Shown one piece after another: positions 46,378 through 57,720 of a stretch of 64,000 bases of DNA. This DNA is from Litsea cubeba (taxonomy: Eukaryota > Streptophyta > Magnoliopsida > Laurales > Lauraceae). The stretch lies in the NCBI GenBank assembly GCA_012931725.1, contig CM022949.1, positions 65,310,582 to 65,374,581 of the forward strand, read 5' to 3'. Made by a program: the position numbers and the translations under genes. The notes under the pieces are model-generated. The model saw only the letters and a list, made by a program, of their open reading frames with translations. It was not told where the DNA came from and ran no database searches. Positions within the stretch are counted from its first letter, which is position 1; the number at the start of each line of letters is the position of its first letter.

Positions 46378-49300
46378 TTAGCAGGACATCATGCCTCCAT
46401 GGACTGCTATAGCAAGACCATTACTTTTAGATTGGATGGGATATCCTCCAGAGTGAAATTTCAGGGAGATAAAAAGGTTTCTTCGGCTAAGTTTATTTCA
46501 GCTCTTTCTGCAGCTAAGTTGTTGAGAATAGGATGTGAAGGATTCATTGCATTTATCACAAAGGATGAACATTCCCAAGGGGTGGAGACCATCCCGGTAG
46601 TGTGCGAATTTCCCGATGTTTTTACAGAAGAAATTCCAGGTTTACCACCTGTCAGAGAGGTTGAATTCACGATAGAATTGATGCCAGGGACTGCTCCGAT
46701 CTCCATTGCTCCTTACAGGATGGCTCCAGCAGAGTTAGGAGAATTAAAATTGCAGTTACAAGAGTTGCTAGAAAAAGGCTTTGTCAGGCCAAGTGTTTCA
46801 CCATGGGGAGCCCCAGTACTATTTGTCAAGAAGAAGGATAGAAGCTTGAGGATGTGTATAGACTACAGAAAATTGAACCAAGTGACCATCAAGAACAAGT
46901 ATCCTTTGCCAAGGATAGACGAGTTATTTGACCAGTTGCAAGGAGCAAAATTTTTCTCAAAGATAGATTTGAGGTCCGGATATCATCAGTTGAGAGTTAG
47001 AGAATCAGACATTCCGAAGACAACTTTCTGGACTAGATACGGGCACTATGAATTTTTGGTGATGCCCTTTGGACTGACGAATGCACCAGCGGTGTTTAGG
47101 CCCTTATGAACAAGATCTTCGCACCCTATCTAGATCAGTTCACAGTTTTCTTTTATGATGACATATTAGTGTATTCCAAGTCAAGAGAAGACCATGAGCA
47201 GTACTTGAGGACTTCATTGCAATTGCTGAGAGATAATCAATTGTATGCGAAGCTTGGGAAATGCGAGTTTTGGCTAGAGCAAGTCACCTTTCTGGGTCAC
47301 ATCATTTCTAGAGAAGGACTAACAGTTGATCCAGCAAAGATAGAAGCGGTCATCAATTGGGAGAAGCCGAAGAATGTGACTAAAATTAGGAGTTTTCTGG
47401 GTTTAGCGGGATACTATAGAAGATTTGTATAAGGATTTTCATCCATTGCAGCACCTTTGACCAAGTTGACCCGAAAGAATGTGCCGTTCGTATGGTCAGA
47501 GAAATGTGAAGCTAGTTTTGAGGACTTAAAGAAGAGGTTAACTTCAGCACCTGTCCTCACCTTACCTTCGGGGAGTGGCGGTTTTGTTATCTATACCGAT
47601 GCATCAGGTGTAGGACTTGGATGGATGTGTTTTGATGCAAAATGGGAATGTTATAGCATATGGCTCGAGGCAATTGAAAGAACACGAGAAGAAATATGCA
47701 ACACACGATTTGGAATTGGCATCGATAGTGTTCGCATTAAAGATGTGGAGGCACAATTTATACGGAGAAAAATTTGAAGTTCATTCAGATCACCATAGTC
47801 TCCAATATTTATTTTCTCAGAAAGAATTAAACATGAGACAAAGAAGATGGATGGAGTACATCAAAGACTATGATTTCCCAATCATCTATCATCCAGGGAA
47901 GGTTAACGTAGTGGCTGATGCATTGAGTAGAAAATCAGTTTGCTTGGCCAGTTTGCAAGGGTTTTATAACTTTCAGCAATTTGAAGAGTTGAGGGTGGAT
48001 TTCCAACCCTTGAAGGAAGGGGTTATGTTGGCAAATATGACAGTGTCTGAGCCCGTCTTCATTCAGAAAATCAAGGACAGTCAGATGCAAGATCCAGACT
48101 TGGCTAAAATTATGGACCACATCTCAGAACGCCCGGGTTTTCAAATGATGGATGGAGTTTTGTACTTCCGTGGCAGGCTATGTGTTCCAAAGATAGATAA
48201 TTTGAAGAATGATATTATGGTAGAAGCTCCCAATACGAGGTATTCTATGCACCCGGGGAGCACGAAGATGTACCCAAATTCGAAGAATCATTTTTGGTGG
48301 AATAATATGAAGAGAGAGATAGCAGCCTTCGTATCCAAATGCATGACTTGTCAATTGGTGAAGGCAGAACATCAGAAACCGCCTGGTCTTTTGCAGCCAT
48401 TAGAAATTCCAGAGTGGAAATGGAACACTTGACCATGGATTTTGTTTCGGGTCTACCGACTACAAGCAGAGGGAACAATGCTATTTGGATCATAGTAGAT
48501 CGGTTAACGAAGTCTGCACACTTTATTCCTTTAAAGACCGGGAAGAAAATGCACATGTTGGCTTTAGTACAAGCCTTCGTGAAGGAAATTGTCAGTCGCC
48601 ATGGTCAGCCAGTCTCCATTACTTCGGATCGAGATAGTAGATTTGTTTCGAGATTTTGGAAGACCTTACATGAATCGATGGGAACGAAGCTTCAATTCAG
48701 CACAGCATATCACGGGCAAACTGATGGTCAATCGGAGAGAACTATTCAGACCCTTGAAGACATGCTTAGGGCTTGTGTACTTGACTTCAAGAATCAATGG
48801 GATGAGAATTTACCTCTCTTTGAGTTTGCCTACAACAACAGTTACCATTCAAGCATAGGGATGGCCCCCTTCGAAGCGTTGTATGGCAGGAAGTGTAAGA
48901 CCCCACTGTGTTGGGAAGAAGTTGGAGAACGTAGTTTTCATAGACCTTCTTTGGTTGAGGAAACAAGTGATAAAGTCTAAATTATTCATAAACGATTGAA
49001 GATTTCGAGAAGCCGACAAAAAAGTTATGCTGACGTCCGAAGGAAGGATCTACAATTTCAAGTTGGGGACAAAGTATTTTTAAAGGTATCTCCGGTCAGA
49101 GGAACACTGAGATTTGGACAGAGGAGCAAATTATCTAAGAGATTCATTGGACCGTATGAGATCCTGAGTCGTGTCGGGGAAGTAGCATATAGATTAGCTT
49201 TGCCTCCAGAGTTTTCGGGTGTACACAATGTGTTTCACGTGTCAATGCTAAGGAAATATGTCTCAGACCCGTCACACGTGGTTCATCACGAACCATTGGA

Positions 49301-49510
49301 AGTTCGAGAAGACGCCACCTACATTGAGAAACCGGCAGAGATTATTGACACTAAAGAGCAAGAGCTGAGAAACAGAACAATTCAATGGGTAAAGATTAGT
49401 TGGGAGAATCATGTACCAGAGAGGCCACTTGGGAACTTCGTGATCAGGTCCAGAAGAAATACCCTCAGCTATTTCTAGAGGTTAGTGATCATTTGGAGGA
49501 CCAAATATGA
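46378..49510 (+). pseudogene. pol: Tekay-like pol: RT, RNase H, integrase, chromodomain-like tail
   Basis: It resumes the protease end (LAGHHASMDCYSK) right after the ATTGG duplication. RT: LRMCIDYRKLNQVTIKNKYP, FFSKIDLRSGYHQLRVRESD, MPFGLTNAPAVF, then, after a frameshift near 47100, the catalytic block FFYDDILVYS. RNase H: VIYTDASGVGLG, another frameshift near 47625, then EKKYATHDLELASIVFALK. Integrase: MTCQLVKAEHQKPPGLL, a frameshift near 48425, TMDFVSGLP, IIVDRLTKSAHFIPL, ITSDRDSRFVSRFW and GQTDGQSERTIQTLEDMLRA. The C-terminal tail has KPAEIIDTKEQELRNRTIQW; a further frameshift at about 49415 leads to an ATWELRDQVQKKYPQLF chromodomain end. Stops at about 47430 and 48978 also occur. Confidence 0.9.
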
Positions 49511-49527
49511 TTTTTACGGGTGGCGGA

Positions 49528-50912
49528 TGTCAGACCCTGACCCAGGTTCGGTATATTTAATTATGTTATAACTGTGATTAGTTGATAAGTAGGGTTAGTA
49601 GATGATTAGCTTAATTTTTAAGCTAGATTAGAATGTTTGAATAGCTTTGGGAATTTTCGAGAATCGTTGACTCAGGCTTGACGCGGGCCGGGACGCCCGT
49701 GAGCTGTGTGTGAACCTTGGGGGTTTAACCTTGATTTTTGTAAAATCCCAACTTTTATTTATTTTGACTCATTTCACTTAGATTATCAACTTTTATGTTT
49801 TGACCATTTTGATTTAGTGATCAGAAATCGCGTTTTTCGAGAAAAATGATAAAATTGACCTTTCACACAAAATCCATACCCAAATTTCAAAATTTTTCAA
49901 AAATTGACAAAAATATACTTTTTGGAGAGTAGATATTTCGTTGATCGATTTTGTCTTCTTCGTCGTTTTCGTTCGGGACCCGCAAATACCATTTTCAGCT
50001 CTATGAAGATTGGGACCCACAAACCCATCTTATAAGAGGATAGTTCTCTTCTCCCTTTCATTCTATCTTTTTCCTGCAACCTTAGACTCAAGAAGACACT
50101 TATTCATCTCAGCACCTTCTCTCTCTTCTTGAACCCTCATTTCTTGAAGACCAAGGGGAGGATTGATCTCCTAGACTTCTTCCTCATCATTCGTGTGATG
50201 TTTTATTTTACGGTTCTTGTTTATTCAACTTATTATAGTCTGGGATTCGTTAATATTTAAGAAGTCGATCTTTTATCTTGTCATTTCTGTTATTTAGGAT
50301 TTTAATCGTAGTTCTCATTTATTCAATGTTTCACTCTTTCTAACATCCTATTATATGTTATATTTGCTTGCCAGACCGTTGTGTCTGACCCTTTTGTTTG
50401 GTGCCAGATGTTGAGCCCCTTGCCCTTGAGGCGCACTATGAGGCGGACCCAGTAGTTCTTGTGGAACGCGAGTGGCAGCCTGACGATGTCCCTTAGACGT
50501 CGGGTTGACTCCAGAGTTTCGATCACATTTTGGGGTGGATTCTATTTTTTGGGACTTGATTGTAGCCATTGTTGGCTTATTTTTGGGAAATTGTAATTAT
50601 CGACTAACTTGACTTTTGTACTAAACTTGAAACTAACTTTGAGGCCTATCTATGGAATGTTTCTCATTTTGATACTAGTCTTGAGCGTTCTCATCATATA
50701 CATATATTATGAATTTTTATGTTTGCTACAATGCTTCCGCATAATTTATTTGTGTGAATGTTATTATTATTCATTGATGGATCGAATTTCGAGGATCCTT
50801 ACCGTGGAAACCTGTGGGAAACAAACGTGTACGGGCGGAATTTTCCGACCCGTCGCGCCACGACCCCGGATTAAGGTCTTGTTTAACGGGTCATCGGTCC
50901 GGGGGCGTGACA
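49528..50912 (+). repeat. Tekay-like 3' LTR with a 1.73-kb internal deletion
   Basis: It matches the 5' LTR ends but skips 22710-24439 of it. The junction at 50189-50192 reads ATTC, which borders both sides of the missing segment. Confidence 0.92.
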
Positions 50913-50917
50913 CTGTG

Positions 50918-51970
50918 CCACTCTAATCATGCATCTCAACCATTCAAGAATAGTGTGGTTCATTCTCTCTGCTACACCATTGTGCTGTGAAGTACCAGGA
51001 ACTGTTATTTCATGTCGAATACCATGCTTCGAGCAATAGCCTTTAAACTGGTTGGATGTGTATACACCACCATTATCTGTGCGGAGACATTTCAAGAGCT
51101 TTCCTGTTTCTTTTTCAACCATGACATGAAACTGCTGAAATACCTGGAACACCTGATCCTTCGATTTTAATGCATAAACCCAGACTTTCCTGGATGCATC
51201 ATCAATACATGTGACAAAAAACTTAGTGCCACTCAATGACTCCACCTCCATGGGACCACAAACATCAGAATATACCAAATTTAACACATTAGATTTTATC
51301 GTTGATGTTTTAGAGAAAGAAACCCTATGTTGTTTACCAAACAAGCAATAATCACAAGGGTCAAGGGATGTACCTTTGGAGTAATTAATCAAATCTTTCT
51401 TTGCCAATAACTGCAGTCCTTTTTCACTCATATGTCCATGTCTCTTGTGCCACAAATTTGGAGAGGATCTGTCTTCAACACATTCAACACACCTTTGCAT
51501 AGCTTTACATGTGTCTTGTACAGCGTATTACACGCCTTCCCTCTCGCAAAAATAAGAGACCCTTTAGTGAGTTTTCACCTACCATTTCCGAAGTAACTTT
51601 CATAACCTGCACGGTCCAATGAAGTCTCGGAAATCAGATTCAACCGCAGATCAGGAATATGTCGCACATCTTTCATCGTCATTGTGCAACCATATCGGTT
51701 TGAATGCAGACATTACCGATCCCAACAATATTCGAATGACTTGTGTTGCCCATCTTCACAGTGCCAAAGTCCCCTGCTTTGTACGTCGTGAACATCTCCT
51801 TAGAAGGAGTAGCATGGTAGGATGCTGCTGTGTTACAACCCACTTAACCTGATCATCTGCAACACTCAAACATTCTCTGACTTCAGTGGTTGGAATCACT
51901 ACTTCATTATCCAAAGTAGTTGTAGTGTTAGTGTCATTCTTCTGCTCATTGTTGGCTTCTTTCTTTTCCT
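50918..51970 (-). pseudogene. pol: Tork-like copia protease and first half of integrase
   Basis: Minus-strand integrase from about 51480: LWHKRHGHMSEKGLQLLAKK, CDYCLFGKQHRVSF, LVYSDVCGPMEVESLSG, FVTCIDDASRKVWVY, CLRTDNGGVYTSNQFKGYC and HNGVAERMNHTI, cut by the Tekay insertion at 50917. Between 51560 and 51850 the protease is readable in a shifted frame as NTAASYHATPSKEMF, with Asn where the catalytic Asp belongs. Upstream is a zinc-knuckle relic (about 51990, GKEGHIKKNCF). Frameshifts and stops make it non-functional. Confidence 0.85.
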
Positions 51971-52717
51971 TCAAGGCAAAGCAATTCTTCTTAATGTGTC
52001 CCTCCTTGCCATAATGAAAATATTTTTCAGACTTTTTCTTAGTCCGTGATCCACCTCTGGACTTGCCACGGCCTCCTTTGGTCCCCTACTCTTACTCCTC
52101 CCCCTTTTCTCAGTAACAAAGGCATGTGCATTATCTGTCCCTGCAGTTTTTCTCCTTGTTTCTTCATTCAACAAGCTGCTAGTAACCTGACTCATTGATA
52201 ACACACCATCTGGAGTAGAGTTGCTCACGAAAACAACTAATGTCTCCCATGTATCTGGTAAAGAACTTAGAAGAAATAAAGCTTGCATCTCATCATCAAG
52301 GACCATCTTCATTGTAGCCAACTCATTCACAATGCATTGGAAATCATTTATGTGATCTTCAATTTTACTACCCTCCTTGAACTTTATATTCACAAGCTTT
52401 CTAATCAGAAAAGTTTTGTTCACGGCAGTTTTCTTCTCATATCTTTCTTTTAACTTCTTCCAAAGTGTTATCGCATTGGTTTCATTAGACACGTGATGAA
52501 ATATGCTGTTATCCACCCACTGTCTGATGTGACCTATGGTCTTTCTATGCATCTTTTTCCAATATAGATCAGACATCTCTTTTGGTCTGGCATTATCCCC
52601 TTTAATGGGGTCATAAAGGTCTTTGCAATAGAGCATATCCTCCATCTTAGGTTTCCAAATCAACCAATTGGTATGGTTGAGTTTGATCATGGTAGTGTTC
52701 ACAATGTTGTTCTCCAT
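51971..52717 (-). pseudogene. gag: Tork-like copia gag
   Basis: The ATG at 52715-52717 begins MENNIVNTTMIKLNHTNWLI. It carries the copia gag blocks HIRQWVDNSIFHHVSNET, LWKKLKERYEKKTAVNKTFL, DEMQALFLLSSLPDTWETLV and LSMSQVTSSLLNEETRRKT, then a basic tail RSKSRGPK. A frameshift around 52080 leads out of frame before the zinc knuckle. It is the first gene after the 5' LTR and primer site, as expected. Confidence 0.88.
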
Positions 52718-53738
52718 TTCAATTAAATAATCAAGAAAATATAAACAACTGTCACTAACCTCACTTTCTACACCAAGCTGTAGATCTCGTCACCACGAGC
52801 ACGCTGGAAGAAACGGATCTGAAATCCAACTCTGGATGGCTCCGATATCGCAAAAATAGTTTTCTGCGCTCCGATTAGTCAAACTATCTTATTGACCGTC
52901 AAACTGCCAACGTAGATCTGCTTGCAACGAGTCTGTAGGCGCAAACGGATCTCCGTTCATGCCTCGGATTATCAAGATATCGCGAGAGTAATTCCCAGCG
53001 GTCAATTCCCCAGTCAAACCCCTTTGACCGTACTGTTCGTTGACGTCAGTGTCTGCTGGAATGGGCTTCCTGCTTCTCGGATCAGGCTGACTTGACCCAA
53101 GCCGACCTGACCTGGTCAAGACTGTGGGCTGGGCTTTTTGCCGCAACACAGGTCAATTCAGAACTGACCCGAACCCAACCCGGAGAAACCTAGCCCAGAT
53201 CAGATCCTTCTTCTTCAATTTGATCTGATTTCTGCAACCAGAAATCGGGGACTAGAAGCAACGACTGACTCTGGCTATGGCACGGCAGCAGCGGAACGGC
53301 GACGGAAGAATTCGGCGAAGGCATGACAGCGGCGGAACGGCGATCAGCAGCTGCGGGGATGCCGGAGCAGCGACGGCGATCAGCAGGCTCTGCACGTGTA
53401 TGGCACGGCGGTGGCTGGGGTTCTTCTCCAGCGAAGAGCGGCGGCGAACCGATGATGCGCGGACGGCGAACCGGCAACGCGAGGTAAGTCCGGCCGCCCT
53501 AGTCTTCGTACACAGCGTTGATGGTCCCGGATCTCTGTCTTCTCCGGCAAATAGAACCGGAACCCCTTTTCTCCGTTTGGAATTTCTGTAGAAACTCGAT
53601 CCGCGTGGCCCAGCAGAGATCATAACCGATCTCTATCCCTTTCCTACAGCGAAGAATGACGTGCAAAAACTCGAATCTTCCTTGATCCGATCCGTCAAGT
53701 AGATCGTAATGCGGCACAATCCAACCCTGGCAAATCTA
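52718..53738 (-). other. Tork-like copia 5' leader
   Basis: A one-kilobase stretch between the primer site and gag, longer than usual for this lineage and GC-rich at 53280-53500. Chance ORFs occur on both strands, none recognised. Confidence 0.55.
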
Positions 53739-53751
53739 GGCTCTGATACCA
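53739..53751 (-). promoter_or_regulatory. Met-tRNA primer-binding site of the Tork-like copia
   Basis: Minus strand TGGTATCAGAGCC two bases inside the 5' LTR. Confidence 0.9.
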
Positions 53752-53753
53752 CT

Positions 53754-54077
53754 TGTTGTGCGTGTGTATGTGGAAATGTGAATCAATGCGATCGAGCAAT
53801 CAATCAACCACACGAACAAGCATTCACACACAAGAGAATTACGTGGTTCGGCAATCTTACCTACATCCACGGAAAAGAAACTCGACTCTCCTTTAGGTTC
53901 ACTATGTATGATATGCCGTACAGTCTCAGTCTAATGGGTTACACATTACATGAATATATAATGCTCTCTTTCTTATTCCCTAAGAAACCCTTTCTTAGTC
54001 AATAAGAAAGTCCCGGTACAATTACCAAAATACCCATGACCATGAACCCACTTGGTATGGACCCACTAGGCCCAACA
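53754..54077 (-). repeat. Tork-like copia 5' LTR
   Basis: Pairs with 19540-19861; followed by the duplicated CAATT (54078-54082). Confidence 0.92.
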
Positions 54078-54082
54078 CAATT

Positions 54083-54640
54083 TGTGGGTTCCGGGAGGAA
54101 GAGCAGTCCAATTCTCTGGGGGTATGGGATGACGGTTTTGGGGAGTGAGGAGAGTGGAAACCATACTCCATTCATGCATGGGGAAGCATATTCTCCCCAC
54201 AATAGAAGAGGGGTGGAAGGGCTGAGATAGAAATAGAATGGCATTGCGAGCCTTCCAGAGGTACCACCAAGTCCAGGTAACTTTCACGAGCTCCTCCTTC
54301 AACTGGTGGCAAAACCAGTGACAATGGGCTGATTGGGGGTTGAGATTTGAATCCGGTGTTGCAAGGCCTGCCAAATCCTTTGGGTGGAAGGGCAAGTGGC
54401 AAATAAATGGTCTCCGGATTCTGGTTAAAGGCGGCAGAACACACAGGTTGGAGGGATTCCTGGACAAAATCTGTGGAGACGATCCCTAAATGGTAATCGG
54501 TTATGAAAGCATTTCCAAAGAAACAATTTTTGTTTGGGAGGAAGGGAAAGAGACCAGATGAGATGCCGGGGCAGATGAGGCCCCATCATCGGCATTTTGA
54601 AGTGGCGGTATAGAGCAGAGGTTGTGCATTCCCCAGCCTT
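54083..54640 (-). pseudogene. LINE ORF2 fragment, zf-RVT domain (upstream half of the split LINE)
   Basis: Minus-strand frames give KLFLWKCFHNRLPFRDRLHR-like text near 54520, CVFC...PESGDHLFATCPSTQ (about 54440-54370; the C-X2-C...H...C pattern of zf-RVT) and TWWYLWKARNAILF (about 54270), then PPENWTALPPGTHKL at the copia junction. The codons continue at 19539 with NVDGSF. Several frameshifts and stops are present. The RT core is absent; homology fades at about 54640, so the copy is 5'-truncated, as is common for LINEs. Confidence 0.8.
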
Positions 54641-56037
54641 TTCCTCCTTCCAGTAAGTTGATTTTGATGAAACTGGTTTTTAAGCCATTTGAAATCCATA
54701 TAGACCTTTCTTTTTTTAACCATCTACACATAAAGGTAGCTGAAGTGGGCCCCACTAGGTCATTTGGTTGGACTCGATTACTTCTCTTAAATGATTTATT
54801 AAAGGAAAAACTTGAAAAATGACATAAGGGTATTATTTTTCAGTTTTAAAACTTTTTTGGTGAGAAGTTGATTCAAAGACATGTGGAAAACTCCTATACT
54901 CTTTTGAAATATTTAAATCTTCATGTACTTATTTGAAAATGAACTAAAAGTTTTATATTATTTTGAGATTCTTCCTTAAAAAAAACTTATATAATGAGTT
55001 TTAGGGGTTACAACTCCTCACTTAAAATCAATGGTTGCCTCAATGTTTCATCACATCTTTCCGAAGAGTTTTGATTAAGGGATTTGCTCATATTAAGCAT
55101 CCATTTTGAAATCAAGTACACATTATATTGTATTGTTAAGGTTAATCCTAGTTTATGTAGGTTCGATTAAGGTTGTATTTATTAAAGATCAATAAAAGAA
55201 ATAATTGAGTTGAGATAAGCTTTCAAAATCCTTTGTTTTTCGTTTAGTAGGTTGGCTAGGTCAACATGACTGAAAATGAGTTTTTTTTTATTCATAATAA
55301 TCAAGAAAAACAATTACATAAAGAAAGAGAAGTTTCACAAAAGTGAGCCTCACAAGCATTGGTCATACCTTTATAAAGTGGACAGAGAGAGGCAAAAAAA
55401 ATATATATATATATATATAGAGAGAGAGAAGAGGCCCGTAAAACAAGAAATGGAATGATATTTCTAGGGAGAAATAAAGGGAGAATTGGTTAGGCAAAAT
55501 GAAATGAAGATCTTGATTGTATCTTCTGATAAAGTTATTATGGGACCTTATTTTTAGAGAGAAATAAAAGGATGTTGTTTTGGAATTTGAAAAGATGCCA
55601 AATTGTTATTATGGGGCCTTATATTTTATATTTTTGGGCCATATTTTTGAAGCCTAAAACAAAGGCTTTCCTTGCTTCATGATAAAGCGGGCCTATTTCC
55701 ACTCCTATGAGTATCCCACCGAGGTTTATTCATGTACAGACAGGGCTCTGGCATCTGGGCTCCAACTTAGAGTGTGGTGAGGAGAGGATGAGAGCAACAA
55801 GAAATAGACTCGGAAATGACACACAGCGAGAGAAAGCTAGAGACAGCATGTAGAAATGAGAGTGGGTCTTGGTTTTGATAAAATAAATGGCTAGAAATTG
55901 TGGGGTAGGTGACTACGAGAGTCGACCACGACCAGGTCATTCCAATAATAACACACAACTCAACTTCCTCCTCCACTTTTTTTCCTTTCTCTTTTTTATT
56001 CCCTGCGTGCCCTAAAGCCTCTTCTCTTTAAAATAAA
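54641..56037. other. AT-rich intergenic DNA
   Basis: No gene recognised. An (AT)9(AG)5 microsatellite lies at 55401-55429. Short ORFs such as 55767-55976 on the minus strand look random. Confidence 0.6.
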
Positions 56038-56740
56038 TAAAACAGAGAGAAATTTTAAACCCATCCACGTCATTTGCTAATCACACCATATTTTATAAAA
56101 AAGATTTTTTTTATCAAAATATCCATATGTGAAATTCCGACTGTACCCTCGCCTTCATTTATGCAAGGATAGTCGGATACACAGATCCGTGCATATTAGA
56201 CATGCACAGTTTTCATATGCCGAGCAAAAAATATTTGATCCGTGCATAACGCGAACCATATTTTTTTTGTTGCAATCAGTAAGCCTTCTCCTCTCTCCCA
56301 TCCCTTTGATTCAACTATGTTTCTCTCCCAATTGCAACTCACACTCCATTCCATTTGCATAGATTACATGTTTATTTAGTTGGAAAAAAATTACCAAAGA
56401 GGAAAATAAAATGGAAGTAGTTGAAGATGAAGAGGTATGAGGAGATTACGAACTTCGATTCATATGCCGAAGAAGAGCCGACGACGAAGAAGAGAAGAAG
56501 ATGAGCTGACGACAAAGCTCGAAGGAGATTCTCGGACGAAAGAAAATAACGAATAGTTTTCTCAATTAGCGGACGGAAATAAGAAAGAAAGAGTAGGAAA
56601 AGAAGAAAGGACACATTGGTAATTTTTTGTGGAAGGGCTCAACTGAAAAATGGGAGTTTATATTTTTTCCCATGGTGAGCTAAGAATGTGGATTGGCGCT
56701 GCAAGTGGCGTGGGTGTGTTTAAAATTTTTCTAAAACAGA
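56038..56740. mobile_element. Mutator-like MITE (685 bp) with 9-bp target duplication
   Basis: The element (56047-56731) starts GAGAAATTTTAAACCC. Its right end, read inverted, is GAAAAATTTTAAACACACCC, and similarity between the arms continues for about 45 bp (CCACGTCATTTGC versus CCACGCCACTTGC). The flanking direct repeat TAAAACAGA (56038-56046, 56732-56740) is 9 bp, the Mutator hallmark. No transposase is encoded. Confidence 0.85.
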
Positions 56741-56830
56741 ACCTGCAAGAAATAGTAAAAAAACCTAGAATTCACTGATACCCAATCCAATCCAATCCAA
56801 ATCTTCTCGATTCTCCATTTCATTTAATTC

Positions 56831-57700
56831 TGTGTGGGGATATCTCCGGGCTCACCGGAGTCCCAACCAAATGTTCCAGCTCGAGCTCCCGCACCAGCTA
56901 ATCCATCTCGTCTCAGCCTCCACCAGCTCGGCCACCGCACCACGGTCCCGGTACCAATGTGCCAACCGAACTCTAGGTCATCCCGGACCTCGGCAACAAG
57001 GCCAAGGCACCAACCAAGATCACCACCCTCACAGGTTATCTCGATCTCGGCCATGTGCTCCCATCCCGGCACCCCTGCAGGGTCTCTAGCCAAGTCAAGG
57101 TCGTTCCCAACCTCGGCCCCAGCCCTCAGCAACACATCCTGACCTCGATCACCATGCTAGAGCTAGCTTAGGCAGGGGCTGACAGCTGTCCTCCCATGGA
57201 CGCTCAAGCATGCTACAGCACGTGCGACAAGACAAGGGCACCGCCCATACCCTCTGACAGCCACCCATGCTGCCCATGCTTCCTGACAGATCGGCGCCCG
57301 TAGACGCCAGAGAAGGTTACGATGGGACCACACCTCCCTAGTGCCTCTGACAAGGTGGGCTATGACAAGACAGCCAACCACCATCCTGCCTCCTTCCTTC
57401 TTCTATATAAACTGAGCAACAGATCCAGAATGGGGGGGGGGGGGGGGCATGATTATGGTACGCCATGCTCAAACTTCATATTCTCAAAATCTCCATCCTA
57501 TTGTCAAGTTCTCACACTGACTTAGGCATCGGAGAGCCCTGCGCTGCCCATAGCCAGGGTCCTTTGACCTGTTTCCTCTCCCTCTTCCAGGTTCTCAGGC
57601 AGCGGTTCTTCTATCATCAACAAGGAGTTTTAGCCTCCGTCCTCCTCAGTGAGTCTCAGAAACACTACCCTCCGGGTCTGTGACTTTTTGTGCACTTACA
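56831..57700 (+). repeat. 5' LTR of the non-autonomous Tat-like element
   Basis: TGTGTGGGGATATC...GCACTTACA. It has a TATA-like box (ctatataaac, about 57403) and a 16-G run (57432-57447). Confidence 0.9.
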
Positions 57701-57702
57701 AT

Positions 57703-57720
57703 TGGCGCCGTCTGTGGGAA
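57703..57720 (+). promoter_or_regulatory. primer-binding site of the non-autonomous element
   Basis: TGGCGCCGTCTGTGGGAA, two bases after the LTR. Confidence 0.88.

Larger units (their letters stand above)
22041..50917 (+). mobile_element. Tekay-like Ty3/gypsy chromovirus inserted in the Tork-like copia
   Basis: LTRs 22046-25159 (3114 bp) and 49528-50912 (1385 bp, internally deleted) start TGTTAGA/TGTCAGA and end GTGACC/GTGACA. The flanking duplication is CTATG (22041-22045) and CTGTG (50913-50917), one transition apart. The element is on the plus strand: LTR, Met-tRNA PBS, gag-protease, a 19.5-kb Athila insertion, RT, RNase H, integrase, chromodomain-like tail, purine tract, LTR. The junction falls in the integrase of the outer copia. 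Confidence 0.92.
19535..54082 (-). mobile_element. Tork-like Ty1/copia element, host of a four-level nest
   Basis: LTRs at 19540-19861 (322 bp) and 53754-54077 (324 bp) are flanked by the 5-bp duplication CAATT (19535-19539, 54078-54082). Read on the minus strand: 5' LTR, PBS, gag, protease, first half of integrase, a 28.9-kb gypsy insertion (22046-50912), then the rest of integrase, RT and RNase H, and the 3' LTR. The combined element without insertions is about 5.7 kb, normal for the lineage. The LTRs differ at roughly 30 of 323 sites by eye (about 9%), the oldest of the nest. Confidence 0.93.

Noticed and set aside
52718..53738. Host gene in the GC-rich part of the Tork leader
   Set aside because: ORFs on both strands are short and overlapping with no recognisable domain, and the stretch lies between the primer site and gag of the element.
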